64,000 nt of DNA from Propioniciclava sp. MC1595 (GCF_017569205.1 NZ_CP071870.1:2046001-2110000); one strand, 5' to 3'; positions 51,925-61,084 are shown, numbered from the stretch's first letter. The notes: generated from the sequence alone by a model not told the origin. Numbers and translations are program-made.

Positions 51925-52823
51925 GGCGTGTCGCGTAACTGATTTGGGTGGTGGGGGTCAGGGTTGTCTTTGTGACCAGGAGTCCTCAGTTCAGTGACGA
52001 GATGTGGGCGCGGATTGAGCCGTTGATGCCGCGTGGGGGCGCGAAGGGCGGCCGTCCGTGGAATGACCACCGGCGGACGGTGGAGGGCATCTGTTGGCGG
52101 TTGCGGACGGGGTCGCCGTGGCGGGACGTGCCGGCCGAGTTCGGATCGTGGTCGAGCTTGTGGCGCCGCTTCAACGCGTGGGCCCAGGACGGTACCTGGG
52201 ACAAGATCCTCACCGCCATCGCCGGTTCACCGGAGGCAGAAGGTCTGGTCGCGGTGGTGGACGGCACGATCGTGCGGGCCCACAAGCACGCTGCCGGCGC
52301 CCGAAAAGGGGGATCCACCGAACTACAAGAATCCTCGGGCCGAACCAGCTGATCACGCCTTGGGGCACTCCCGTGGCGGGTGGACGACGAAGTCCCACGC
52401 CCTGGTCGACGCCTCCGGTCACCTGTGCTCGCTGGTGGTCACCCCGGGTCAGGCCGGTGAGAACCCCCGCCTGTTGGATGTGATCGATCTTGCCCCTCAC
52501 CGGGTTGTCCGGGTGGTCGCGGACAAGGCCTACTCCCATCCCTCGACCCGAACCGAGCTCCGGCGGCGAAGGATCAAGGTGACCATCCCCGAACGCTCCG
52601 ACCAGATCGCCCGTCGCAAGGCCAAGGGCAGCCGCGGCGGTCGCCCACCTGCCTTCGATCCCACCATCTACAAGGGCAGGAACGTGGTGGAACGCTTCTT
52701 CAACCGGATCAAGGAGTTCCGCGCCATCGCCACCCGCTACGACAAACTCGCTCGCAACTACCGCGCCGGCCTCGTCCTGGCCAGCACCATCATCTGCCTA
52801 CGAGACCAGTTACGCGACACGCC
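51925..52823 (+). mobile_element. IS5-family insertion sequence, 899 bp
   Basis: Perfect 17-bp terminal inverted repeats GGCGTGTCGCGTAACTG are seen at both ends, flanked by CTAG on each side (51921-51924 and 52824-52827), a YTAR-type target duplication. It encodes one transposase in two frames. It lies inside the amidohydrolase pseudogene in the same direction. Confidence 0.93.
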
Positions 52824-52827
52824 CTAG
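51972..52827 (+). CDS. IS5-family transposase in two overlapping frames
   Basis: The first frame (51972-52352) holds the N-terminal domain, WARIEPLMPRGGAKGGRPWNDHR and RTGSPWRDVPAEFGSW, and the first catalytic aspartate in VAVVDGTIVRAHKHAAGA. The second frame (usable from about 52300) continues EKGDPPNYKNPRAEPADHALG, then the second aspartate in VVADKAYSHPSTR and the YREK region YKGRNVVERFFNRIK. Joining needs a +1 (or -2) shift at CGAAAAGGGGG near 52305. This may be programmed, as in many IS5 elements, or an inactivating indel. The stop TAG comes from the flanking CTAG. Confidence 0.85.
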
Positions 52828-53144
52828 TCGAACGCCACGGCCTGGACCCACGACCCGTACCCCGGGACCTGCGACCACGGCATCCGCACGACGTCGCCCG
52901 AGGACCTGAGGGCGGCCGGCGGGTGGGCCCGGGCCAACGGCGTCCAACTGGCCGTGCACGCGATGGGTGATGCCGCGATCGACGCCGTGCTGGACGAGTT
53001 CGCCGACCAGGAGGGCTGGCTGGGGGACCTCCCCTCGGTCCGGATCGAACACGCAACCCTGTTCACCCCCGCGATGGTCGAGCGCGTGCGCGCCGCCCGC
53101 CTGCCGGTCGCGGTTCGCTGCTGTACGGGAGGTAGGGTCGAGCG

Positions 53145-53903
53145 GTGCCCGACCTGATCAGCATCCACGGCTGGCCCATGCTGCTCGCCCTGGCGGCGTC
53201 CGCGGTCGTGATCGGGTTCTCCAAGACCTCCTTCGGTGGCATCGCCGCCATCTCGGTCGCGGTCTTCGCCCTCGCCATGCCCGCGAAGGAGTCGACGGCG
53301 ACCGTCCTTCTGCTGCTCATCGTCGGCGACATGATCGCGATCACCCGCTACCGGAAGGTCTCGTGGCGGTTGCTGTGGAAGCTCGTGCCCGGCGTCGTCC
53401 CCGGCCTGTTGCTCGGGGCGCTGTTCATGAACGTCGTCGACGACGTCGTGATGCGCCGCACCATCGGCGCGCTCCTGCTGGCGATGGTGGCGCTCCAACT
53501 CTGGCAGCGCCTGCGCCGTCGCGCCGAAGAACCCGAGAACACCGACCCCCACTGGGTCCGCGCCGGGGTGACCGGCACGGCCGCGGGGTTCACGACGATG
53601 ACCGCCAACGCGGCCGGCCCGGTGATGGCCCTGTACTTCCTGGCCGCCCGCATCGACAAGGCCCGCTTCATCGGCACGAACGCGTGGTTCTTCGCCCTGG
53701 TCAACCTGTCCAAGGTGCCGCTCGCGGCGTCCCTGGGCCTGTTCACCGTCGAAGGCCTCGTGCTGGACCTCGCCCTGGTCCCCGCCGTGCTGCTCGGGGC
53801 GTGGCTGGGGACGTGGGTGATCGGCAGGGTGTCGCAACGCCAGTTCGAGGTCGTCACCATGGCCGCCTCCGCCATCTCAGCCGCCTCCCTCCTCCTGCGC
53901 TGA
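53145..53903 (+). CDS. TSUP family membrane permease
   Basis: 252 residues with about eight hydrophobic segments; TSUP motifs VIGFSKTSFGGIAAISVAVFALAMPAKESTA and AGFTTMTANAAGPVMALYFLA are seen. The substrate is an organic or sulfur anion, not determined. Start GTG 53145 has TAGGGT 6 nt upstream (53133-53138), so it is probably leaderless. It overlaps the ruined amidohydrolase by 13 bp and the convergent dprA stop by 27 bp. It is not closely similar to the TSUP protein at 43828. Confidence 0.9.
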   Translation: MPDLISIHGWPMLLALAASAVVIGFSKTSFGGIAAISVAVFALAMPAKESTATVLLLLIVGDMIAITRYRKVSWRLLWKLVPGVVPGLLLGALFMNVVDDVVMRRTIGALLLAMVALQLWQRLRRRAEEPENTDPHWVRAGVTGTAAGFTTMTANAAGPVMALYFLAARIDKARFIGTNAWFFALVNLSKVPLAASLGLFTVEGLVLDLALVPAVLLGAWLGTWVIGRVSQRQFEVVTMAASAISAASLLLR

Positions 53904-55031
53904 CAGCGGGCGGTCCTGGACCACGCCCAGCCGCCAGCCCCCGTCGGGCGACGAGGCCACCAGACCCCGTGCGCGGAGCTCCTCGAGGGCGGCGAGGGTC
54001 GCCGGGAGCGACAGTCCGGAATCCAGCGCCACCTCGCCCGTGTCACGGCTCCCCCGGCTGGGGAGGGCCTCGTAGACGGCCGCCTGCTCCTCGTCCAGCA
54101 GGTCGAGCAGGCGCGGCTGGCTCTCGCGGAGGACGAACGCCTCCCCCATCGGGGCGATGATCTCGCGGACGTCGGCGAGCCCGGTCACGAGCGTGGCCTG
54201 CCCCTCGCGGATCAGCCAGTGCGGGGTGTACGACGTCGAGCTGCTCACCGGCCCGGGCACGGCCATGACCGGCCGGAAGCAGGTGGTGGCCCAGTTGGCG
54301 GTGTTGCGCGCACCGCTGCGGGCAGTGGCCTCGACCACGACCAGCCCCCGGCCGAGCGCGGCGATGATGCGGTTGCGGGTCAGGAAGCGCCGGCGGGAGG
54401 GCGGCGTCCCCGGTGGGGACTCGGCGATGACCAGGCCGTGCTCGGCCACGCCCTCGAGCAGCGACGTGTTGGCACTCGGGTAGAAGCGGTCCAGCCCGCC
54501 CGCCATCACCGCGAGCGTCGGCCCGTCGGCGGCGAGCGCACCCCGGTGGGCTGCCGCGTCGATGCCGAACGCCCCGCCCGACACGACCGTGGTACCGCCC
54601 TCGGCCAGCCCCGCCGCGAGTTCGGTCGCCACCCGCTCGCCGTACGCCGTCGAGGCGCGGCACCCGACCACCGCGACGGCGTCGGCGGCCAGCTCAGCCA
54701 ACGATGCGCTGCCCTTCACCCACAGCCCCAAGGGTGCACCACCCCACTGCTGGACCGGCTCGCTGCCGTCGAGGTCGGCCAGGGCGGACGGCCACTCGGG
54801 ATCGGACGGCACCACGAAGCGCAACCCGTGCCGCCGGGCCAGCGACTCCACCGAGGCCAGGTCCACCAGCGCCGCCCGGCGGGACCATGGGTCGTCAGTC
54901 GTGGAGGCCCGCACCGACGCCCACACCGCCTCGGCACCCTCGGCGCGCAACCGCTCGCGGATGCGCAGGTCCCCCGCCTCCACCACGCAGGCCAGCGCCA
55001 TCCGCGCTGCCCGCTCAGCCCGGTCAGCCAC
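53877..55031 (-). CDS. dprA: DNA-processing protein DprA
   Basis: 384 residues. The Rossmann-like DprA core carries VAVVGCRASTAYGERVATELAAGLAEGGTTVVSGGAFGIDAAAH and GLDRFYPSANTSLLEGV, the DNA-binding signature. A C-terminal winged helix follows (TGEVALDSGLSLPATLAALEELRARGLV). It loads RecA on incoming single-stranded DNA in competent bacteria and is widely conserved even in non-competent ones. GTG 55031 overlaps the comM stop by 8 bp. The order dprA-comM-yraN (minus strand) is conserved in actinobacteria. Confidence 0.94.
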   Translation of the reverse strand: MADRAERAARMALACVVEAGDLRIRERLRAEGAEAVWASVRASTTDDPWSRRAALVDLASVESLARRHGLRFVVPSDPEWPSALADLDGSEPVQQWGGAPLGLWVKGSASLAELAADAVAVVGCRASTAYGERVATELAAGLAEGGTTVVSGGAFGIDAAAHRGALAADGPTLAVMAGGLDRFYPSANTSLLEGVAEHGLVIAESPPGTPPSRRRFLTRNRIIAALGRGLVVVEATARSGARNTANWATTCFRPVMAVPGPVSSSTSYTPHWLIREGQATLVTGLADVREIIAPMGEAFVLRESQPRLLDLLDEEQAAVYEALPSRGSRDTGEVALDSGLSLPATLAALEELRARGLVASSPDGGWRLGVVQDRPLSAQEEGGG

Positions 55032-56562
55032 ACCGCACCTCCGCCACGTCCTCCCCGCGACGCATCGCCAGCGCCGCCCGGATGTCTTGGGTGCGCGGCA
55101 CCGCGGCACCGGCCAGGTCGGCCAGGGTCCACGCGATCCGCACCACCTTGTCGACGCCCCGCGCACTCAGCAGGCCGCGGGTCACGGCCGTGTCGACGAG
55201 GTCGATCCCCTGCGGGCTCGGCAGCTCGTGGCGCAGCACCGGCCCCGGCACTTCGGCGTTCGTCAGGTAGCCCAGCCCCGCCAGCCGGTGCAGCTGGCGG
55301 GCACGGGCCTCGGCGACCCGGGCGGCCACGGCCGCGCTCGGTTCGGACGCGCGGCGCATGGCCTTGCGCAGGTAGGACTGGTTCATCGGCCGCAGGGTCA
55401 GTTGCATGTCGATCCGGTCCAGGATCGGTCCGGACAACCGGTCGCGGTAGCGCCGCACAGCGTTCGGCGGGCAGGTGCACATCCGCCCCGCCAGGCCGTG
55501 GTACCCGCAGGGGCAGGGGTTGGCGGCCACGACCAGCTGGAACCGGGCCGGGTACCGCGTGGCCGCACGCGACCGGGCCAGTTCGACGTAGCCCTTCTCG
55601 AGCGGGATGCGCAGCGCCTCGAGCACGGTCGGGCTGAACTCGGGCACCTCGTCCAGGAAGAGGACGCCGCGATGGGCCAGCGAGATCGCCCCCGGCCGCG
55701 CGATCGACGAACCCCCGCCGACGAGCGCCGCGACCGAGGCCGAGTGGTGCGGGGCCGAGTACGGCGGACGCCGGGGCAACACCCCGTCGACGTACAGCCC
55801 CGACAGCGACCGGATGGCCGCGACCTCGAGCGCCTCGCCCGACGAGAGGTCGGGCAGGATCCCGGGCAACCGCTCGGCCAGCAGGGTCTTGCCCACCCCG
55901 GGCGGCCCGGACAGGGACAGGTGGTGGGCGCCCGCGGCGGCGATCTCGACGGCCCAGCGGGCCTCGTCCTGACCCGCGACGTCGGCCAGGTCGGGTTCGC
56001 GCCGGACCGTCCCGATGGGGACCACGTCGGGCAGCCGTTCAGGGACCTGCTCGCCGCGCAGCACGGCCGCCAGTTCCCGCACCGTGCCGACGCCGTGCAC
56101 GGTGATGCCCTCCACCAGGCGGGCCTCCCGGACCTGCTCCATGGGTACGACCACGTGGCCGATGCCCGCGCGCGCCGCCTCCAGCACCGCCGGCAGGACG
56201 CCGCGGGTGCTGCGGACGCTGCCGTCGAGGCCCACCTCGCCCATGAGCACCGCGTCGTCGAGGCGCCCCTGCGCCACGCTGCCGTGGGCGGCGAGGATCC
56301 CCCCGACGATGCCGAGGTCGAAGTGGGTGCCCGACTTGGGCAGCGACGCCGGGGACAGGTTGATCGTGACGAGGTGCTGGGGCCACTCGAAGCCGCTGCT
56401 GCTGATGGCCGCCCGGCACCGCGAGCGCGCCTCGCTCAGGGCGGCGTCGGGAAGCCCGACGATCACGGTGCGGGGCAGGCCGCCCCCGACCGAGACCTCC
56501 ACATCGACCAGGCTCGCCTGCAACCCGACCAGCCCCACCGAGCGGGCCTTCCCGAGCCTCAC
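55024..56562 (-). CDS. comM: ComM/YifB family AAA+ ATPase (Mg chelatase-like)
   Basis: 512 residues. The N-terminal Lon-protease-like domain (VEVSVGGGLPRTVIVGLPDAALSEARSRCRAA) precedes an Mg-chelatase-type AAA+ module with Walker A SGPPGVGKTLLAERL and Walker B VLFLDEVPEF. The four-cysteine-containing insert ANPCPCGYHGLAGRMCTCPP is present. In Vibrio ComM is a branch-migration helicase helping integrate transformed DNA. GTG 56562 overlaps yraN (GTGA). Confidence 0.94.
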   Translation of the reverse strand: MRLGKARSVGLVGLQASLVDVEVSVGGGLPRTVIVGLPDAALSEARSRCRAAISSSGFEWPQHLVTINLSPASLPKSGTHFDLGIVGGILAAHGSVAQGRLDDAVLMGEVGLDGSVRSTRGVLPAVLEAARAGIGHVVVPMEQVREARLVEGITVHGVGTVRELAAVLRGEQVPERLPDVVPIGTVRREPDLADVAGQDEARWAVEIAAAGAHHLSLSGPPGVGKTLLAERLPGILPDLSSGEALEVAAIRSLSGLYVDGVLPRRPPYSAPHHSASVAALVGGGSSIARPGAISLAHRGVLFLDEVPEFSPTVLEALRIPLEKGYVELARSRAATRYPARFQLVVAANPCPCGYHGLAGRMCTCPPNAVRRYRDRLSGPILDRIDMQLTLRPMNQSYLRKAMRRASEPSAAVAARVAEARARQLHRLAGLGYLTNAEVPGPVLRHELPSPQGIDLVDTAVTRGLLSARGVDKVVRIAWTLADLAGAAVPRTQDIRAALAMRRGEDVAEVRCG

Positions 56563-56921
56563 GGCTCGATCCCCCGCACGTGCTGCACCGACGCGGTGCC
56601 GTCGGGGTGCCAGAGCACGCCGAGGGCGTCGACCCTCAGCGACGGGACCGGCACCGCTTGGCTGCGCGCCCACGCGGCCGCCAGCCGCCGCAACCGCACG
56701 GCCTTGTCGTGGGTGATGGCCTCGAGCGGGGATCCCCAGCCGCGCCCGCGCCGGGCCTTCACCTCGCACGCCACCACGACCCCGTCGGGGTCACGGCACA
56801 CGAGGTCGAGTTCACCGGCGGCCGTGCGCCAGTTGCGCTCGAGCACCTCCCAGCCCCGCCGCGTCAGGTAGTTGGCCGCGAGGTCCTCCCCGCGCTCACC
56901 GGTCTCTCGTCGTGGATCCAT
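56559..56921 (-). CDS. YraN/UPF0102 family endonuclease-like protein
   Basis: 120 residues, the standard size. It has the PD-(D/E)xK-like fold: GERGEDLAANYLTRRGWEVLERNWR, AAGELDLVCRDPDGVVVACEVKARRG, and a C-terminal RVDALGVLWHPDG. The activity is unknown; catalytic E-x-K residues are in place. It is the first gene of the yraN-comM-dprA set. ATG 56921 has AGGGG just upstream. Confidence 0.92.
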   Translation of the reverse strand: MDPRRETGERGEDLAANYLTRRGWEVLERNWRTAAGELDLVCRDPDGVVVACEVKARRGRGWGSPLEAITHDKAVRLRRLAAAWARSQAVPVPSLRVDALGVLWHPDGTASVQHVRGIEP

Positions 56922-57021
56922 GCCCCTGAGGTATGGGCAGGTCCGGCCGGATCCGTGCACCCGGTTCCCGGCGCTGTGGACAACCGGCGCCACGGCCGGA
57001 AACCGCCTGTGGACGACGCCG

Positions 57022-58311
57022 TCAGGCCCCGAGGATGCGCTCCAGGTGCGGGCCGGCGAGCACCCGGCCGGGGTCGAGCCGGTCGCGGACGGCCAGGAAG
57101 TCGTCGAAGCGGGGGTGGACCGCGCGCAGGGCCGCGGCGTCCAGCGTGTGCTGCTTGCCCCAGTGGGGCCGCCCGCCGTGCTCGGCCACGATCCGCTCGA
57201 AGACCGCGAACGAGTCCCCGACGTCGGAGCCCGCGTACTGGTGCACGGCCACGTAGGCCGTCTCGCGGCCGTACGCCCCCGAGAGCCACACATCGTCGGC
57301 GGCCACGAACCGCACCTCGACGGGGAACTGGATGGGCGCCCTCGTCCGGCCGTACCACGCCCGCAGTTCGCGCAGGACGTCCCCCACCGACCCCAGCGGG
57401 ACCGCGTACTCCGACTCGACGAACCGCACCCGGCGCGGGCTGCAGAACACCCGGTGGGAGCGGTCGGCGTAGGTGCGCGAGCCCATCGCCGCGGCGCTCA
57501 CCCGATTGAGGGTGGGGACCAGCCGCGGCGCGACCGAGCCCAGTTCGTTGACCAGCGCGAACACGCCGTTGGTGAGCACCTCGTCGTCGAGGACCGCCCG
57601 CCACCCGGGCAGCGGGGGCGCGGTCTCCGCGCCCTCCCGGTGGTTGCGGCGGGTCGAGGCGACCGTGGTGTGCGGGAACCAGAAGAACTCCGCGTGGTCG
57701 GCGCTCGCCGCGAACGCCCGCGGGTCGGCCAGCACGTCCTCCAGCGGCATCGGACCCTCCACCGCGCGCAGCCGGAAGGCGGGCACGGTCTGCAGCTCGA
57801 GCGCGGTCACGATCCCGAGCGCGCCGAGGTTGATGCGGGCGGCCTCGAAGGTACCGTCGCCGGGGACGCAGCGCAGCACCTCCCCGGACGCCGTGGCAAT
57901 CTCGACGCCGACCACCGCGGCCGCGATGCCGTACAGGCCCAGGCCGGTGCCGTGGGTGCCCGTGGCGATGGCCCCGGCGATTGTCTGCGCGTCGATGTCG
58001 CCCAGGTTGGGCAGGGCCACGCCGAGGGCGTCCAGCGCCCGGTTGAGGTCACGCAGCCGCGTCCCGGCGCCCACCCACACCTTCCCGGAGGGGGCATGGT
58101 GGCTGCGCACGCCGGCGAGCCCGGCCAGGCTGACCGCGATGTCGGTGGGCTGGCCGATCGCGCTGAACGAGTGCCCCGAGCCGAGCGGGCGCACCGTGCG
58201 TCCCGCCGCACCCGCACGGACCAGCACCTCGGCGGCCGCCGCCGCGTCGACCGGGACGGCCACCTGCGTCGGTGTGGACGTCACCGTCCCGGACCAGTTG
58301 CGCCACGTCAT
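57022..58311 (-). CDS. FAD-linked sugar-1,4-lactone oxidase
   Basis: 429 residues. The N-terminal PCMH-type FAD-binding domain has TVRPLGSGHSFSAIGQPTDIAVSL, and GAIATGTHGTGLGLYGIAAAVVGVEIATASGE contains the conserved threonine/histidine segment. The C-terminal D-arabinono-1,4-lactone oxidase domain ends HWGKQHTLDAAALRAVHPRFDDFLAVRDRLDPGRVLAGPHLERILG, the ALO signature. It oxidises an aldonolactone or polyol; the substrate is unknown. It overlaps the upstream aldolase remnant by ATGA, so the two were once co-translated. Confidence 0.9.
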   Translation of the reverse strand: MTWRNWSGTVTSTPTQVAVPVDAAAAAEVLVRAGAAGRTVRPLGSGHSFSAIGQPTDIAVSLAGLAGVRSHHAPSGKVWVGAGTRLRDLNRALDALGVALPNLGDIDAQTIAGAIATGTHGTGLGLYGIAAAVVGVEIATASGEVLRCVPGDGTFEAARINLGALGIVTALELQTVPAFRLRAVEGPMPLEDVLADPRAFAASADHAEFFWFPHTTVASTRRNHREGAETAPPLPGWRAVLDDEVLTNGVFALVNELGSVAPRLVPTLNRVSAAAMGSRTYADRSHRVFCSPRRVRFVESEYAVPLGSVGDVLRELRAWYGRTRAPIQFPVEVRFVAADDVWLSGAYGRETAYVAVHQYAGSDVGDSFAVFERIVAEHGGRPHWGKQHTLDAAALRAVHPRFDDFLAVRDRLDPGRVLAGPHLERILGA

Positions 58312-59361
58312 CCGAAGTTCCTCCCCTCGCCCCGGTAGGTCGGCCAGGCGGCGACCACCGCGTCCCGCTCCACCACGTGCACCGCGTCGAACCGCTCCAG
58401 CAGTTCGCCGGCCTTGGCGCCCCGGAACCACACCCGGTCCCCCAGCCGCAGGCCATCCGCAGACGCCCCGCGCACCGGTGTCTGCACCTCACCCGTCCCC
58501 TCGGTGCGCAGCAGGCGCAGGGCGGCGTCCACCGGCCGCGGCACGCGCGACCAGCCCGGCTCACCCGAGGCGACGTACCCGCCCGAGAAGAGCGTCACCA
58601 CCCCGCGCGCGGGGCGCCGCACCACCGGCCGTGACCGAGCCGTCGCCGCCGAAGGTCTCCAGCGACCCGGTGCCGCCGCCGTTGACGAAGGCCAGCTCGG
58701 CGACCGACCGCAGCGCGGCGACAACCGCCGCGCGCCGGTCGGGCAGCTCGGACAGGGTGCGTCGCTTCAGCCAGCGGACCGCGGCCGAGGCGTCCGGCAG
58801 GCCGGCCACCTGGGCGTCGTAGAACATCGCGCCGACGACGGTGAATCCCGCCGCCTGCGCCGCGCGGACCACGGTCACCGCGTCGGACGCCGTGCGCACC
58901 GGCGAGCGGCGCACGCCGAGGTGCGCGGGCCCGATCCGCACCGAGCAGTCGACGTCGATCGCGACCCGCAGGGGCTTACCGGCCGGCAGCGCGGCGGCGA
59001 GGAACTCCACGTGCTCGACCGAGTCGACGGCCAGGGAAACCGCGGCCAGGGCGGCCTCGTCGGCGGCGAGGCGTGCCAGCGCGTCGCGGTCGACGGTCGG
59101 GTAGGCGACGAACACGTCGGCGAGGCCGTGCCCGACCAGCCACAGGGCCTCGGGCAGCGCGTAGGCCATCACGCCGGAGAAGCCCGGCAGGGCGAGGACG
59201 CGGGTGAGGGCGTCCCGGCAGCGGAGCGACTTGGAGGCGACCCGGATGGGGAGTCCGCCGGCGCGGCGCGCCAAGTCGGCGGCATTGGCGTCGAACGCGG
59301 CCACGTCGAGCGCCGCCAGCGGGGCGCCGAGGGCGGCGGTGGCGTCGGCGAGTCGCGTCAT
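58308..59361 (-). pseudogene. PLP-dependent amino-acid aldolase/deaminase, frameshift and deletion
   Basis: The N-terminal part (59361 to about 58630) encodes an alanine-racemase-like barrel: IRVASKSLRCRDALTRVLALPGF with the PLP lysine, IDVDCSVRIGPAHLGVRRSP, FVNGGGTGSLET. After GDGSVT the frame is lost and another resumes PVVRRPARGVVTLFSGGYVASG and the C-terminal domain (GEVQTPVRGASADGLRLGDRVWFRGAKAGELLERFD). Compared with my memory of the family, about 30 residues including the GSGLY-type segment are missing at the junction near 58625. It is therefore probably inactive, though both halves remain open and well conserved. Confidence 0.75.
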
Positions 59362-59380
59362 CGCGCGACCCTAGCCCCCG

Positions 59381-59692
59381 TCAGAGGTTGTCGGGAACCT
59401 GCAGCTCGGAGTGCGCGATCTCCTCGATCGAGACGTCGCGGAAGGTCAGCACCTTGGCGGACTTCACGAAGCGGGCCGGGCGGTACATGTCCCACACCCA
59501 GGCATCGCCCATGGAGACCTCGTAGTAGACGTCGCCGCCCTCGGTGCGCACCTTGAGGTCGACCGCGTTGCACAGGTAGAACCGGCGCTCGGTCTCGACG
59601 GCGTAGGTGAAGATGCCGACGACGTCCTTGTACTCGCGGTACAGCTGGAGTTCCAGCTCGGACTCGTACTGCTCAAGGTCCTCGGTGCTCAT
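59381..59692 (-). CDS. DUF2469 family protein
   Basis: 103 residues, matching the actinobacterial family of mycobacterial Rv2901c: MSTEDLEQYESELELQLYREYKDVV, FTYAVETERRFYLCN, YYEVSMGDAWVWDMYRPARFVK. The acidic N-terminal helix and aromatic core are intact. Function unknown. The start ATG overlaps the rnhB stop (ATGA). Its constant place beside rnhB suggests a housekeeping role. Confidence 0.93.
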   Translation of the reverse strand: MSTEDLEQYESELELQLYREYKDVVGIFTYAVETERRFYLCNAVDLKVRTEGGDVYYEVSMGDAWVWDMYRPARFVKSAKVLTFRDVSIEEIAHSELQVPDNL

Positions 59693-60327
59693 GTTCGCCC
59701 CAGCCTAACCGTTCGGGCCACGTTGTCCCACTTCATCCGGTGGATCGCGCACGGGCCGAGTTCGTCGAGTTCGGCCTGGTGCTCACGCGTGCAGTAGCCC
59801 TTGTGCACGTCGAAGGCGTAGCCGGGGTGGTCGGCCGCGTAGGCGGTCATGATGCGGTCGCGCGTCACCTTGGCGATGATGGACGCCGCGGAGACGCTCG
59901 CCGCGACCGCGTCGCCCTTCCACATCGCCAGGGTGGGGACGCCGAACCCGTCGACCGGGAAGCCGTCGGTGAGCACGAAGTCGGGACGCGCCTCGAGCCG
60001 GGCCACGGCGCGCCGGAGCGCCTCGAGGTTGGCCACGTGCATGCCGAGCGTGTCGCACTCGGCGGGTTCGATCCGCACCGCGGCCCAGGCCAGCGCCTTG
60101 GCGGTGATGAGGTCGTAGAGCCGCTCGCGAGCCTTGGCGGTCAGCTTCTTGGAGTCGTTCAGCCCCTCCAGCGGGCGGGGCGGCAGGACCACGGCGGCGG
60201 CGACCAGCGGGCCCGCGCAGGCCCCGCGCCCGGCCTCGTCGGCTCCGGCGACGGCCGTGAACCCGGCCCGGGCGAGGGCGCGTTCGTAGCCGTAGAGCCC
60301 GGCGTCGCGGCGGATGACGAACGCCAT
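59689..60327 (-). CDS. rnhB: Ribonuclease HII
   Basis: Degrades RNA in RNA-DNA hybrids and excises single ribonucleotides; 212 residues. Catalytic acidic residues lie in VAGADEAGRGACAGPLVAAAV (the DEAGRG motif) and VLTDGFPV. Also seen are LNDSKKL, the substrate-binding SVSAASIIAKVTRDR, and HKGYCTREH. ATG 60327 lies 1 bp after the lepB stop; the gene is coupled to DUF2469 downstream. Confidence 0.95.
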   Translation of the reverse strand: MAFVIRRDAGLYGYERALARAGFTAVAGADEAGRGACAGPLVAAAVVLPPRPLEGLNDSKKLTAKARERLYDLITAKALAWAAVRIEPAECDTLGMHVANLEALRRAVARLEARPDFVLTDGFPVDGFGVPTLAMWKGDAVAASVSAASIIAKVTRDRIMTAYAADHPGYAFDVHKGYCTREHQAELDELGPCAIHRMKWDNVARTVRLGRT

Positions 60328-60328
60328 G

Positions 60329-61084
60329 TCAGCAGTTGGTGCCGTCGCCGCCCACGGTCACGACGGGATGCTCGGGGGCCGGCCCCGGCGCGGCGGCGAT
60401 GCCGGCGTACGCGGCGGGGGTGGCGTAGGTGCGCCACCGGTCGAACGGGAACAGGGTGAACGCGGCCGCGCCGATCACCGACTCGACGCTGGGGAACCCG
60501 CCGGCGTACTCCTCGCCCCGGATCGTCGTGTCGAGGTGGCAGCGGGAGTCGGCCGAGGCGCTGCGGTGGTCACCGAGCACGAAGATGCGGCCCGCGGGCA
60601 CCACGACGTCGAAGGGGAAGCTGGAGGGCTGGTCGGGGGTGCCGTCGGGGGCCCGGTACAGGTACTCGGACTCGTCCAGCGGGGCGCCGTTGACCGTGAT
60701 CCGGTCGTCGGCGTCGCAGCAGACGACGTGGTCGCCCTCGACCCCGACGACCCGCTTGACGAGGTGGTTGGCCGACGGGTCGGGCATCAGGCCGATGAAG
60801 ACCAGCACGTCCTGCCAGGGCTCCTGGGAGAACATGTCGGGGTTGCCGAGCCACTCCAGGTCGTCGCGGAAGACGACGACGTCGCCGCGCTGGAAGGGTT
60901 GAACCTTCTGCACGGCGACGCGGTCACCCACCTCGAGCGTCGACTCCATGGAGCGCGAGGGGATGGAGAACACCTGGAGGAGGAGCAGCCGCAGCAACGT
61001 GGACGCGATCAGCGCCCCGACCACCACGATGGTGACCTCTTTCAGGAAGCCGCCGAGGCCTCCGCCCCGCTCTTCCCGCTCCAC
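60329..61084 (-). CDS. lepB: Signal peptidase I
   Basis: Membrane-bound serine protease that cleaves secretory signal peptides; 251 residues. One N-terminal transmembrane helix (residues about 17-38) is followed by the catalytic serine in PSRSMEST (Ser45) and the general-base lysine in HLVKRVVG (Lys110). The box E motif FVLGDHRSASADSR is intact. The start is GTG 61084. It lies between rplS and rnhB as in other actinobacteria. Confidence 0.95.
   Translation of the reverse strand: MEREERGGGLGGFLKEVTIVVVGALIASTLLRLLLLQVFSIPSRSMESTLEVGDRVAVQKVQPFQRGDVVVFRDDLEWLGNPDMFSQEPWQDVLVFIGLMPDPSANHLVKRVVGVEGDHVVCCDADDRITVNGAPLDESEYLYRAPDGTPDQPSSFPFDVVVPAGRIFVLGDHRSASADSRCHLDTTIRGEEYAGGFPSVESVIGAAAFTLFPFDRWRTYATPAAYAGIAAAPGPAPEHPVVTVGGDGTNC

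Larger units (their letters stand above)
51248..53157 (+). pseudogene. Amidohydrolase (YtcJ-like), multiply disrupted
   Basis: Amidohydrolase-3-type sequence in pieces. The N-terminal part has LGGATVLPGLLDVHTHPALLAS with the metal-binding HxH; frame and content jump near 51718, where an internal segment is missing. A second piece reads LVGIADLAATFTTRPLESFRA and VAGVKVLLDGA; then comes an in-frame TAG and an IS5-family insertion. The third piece (52828-53157) resumes SNATAWTHDPYPGTCDHGI and LAVHAMGDAAIDAVLDEF, and stops before the C-terminal domain. No clear start codon remains. It has therefore suffered a deletion, a nonsense codon, the IS and a 3' truncation. Confidence 0.85.

Noticed and set aside
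54219-55637. Long plus-strand open frames opposite dprA and comM.
   Set aside because: Antisense shadows of well-recognised genes, Arg/Pro-rich with no family features.
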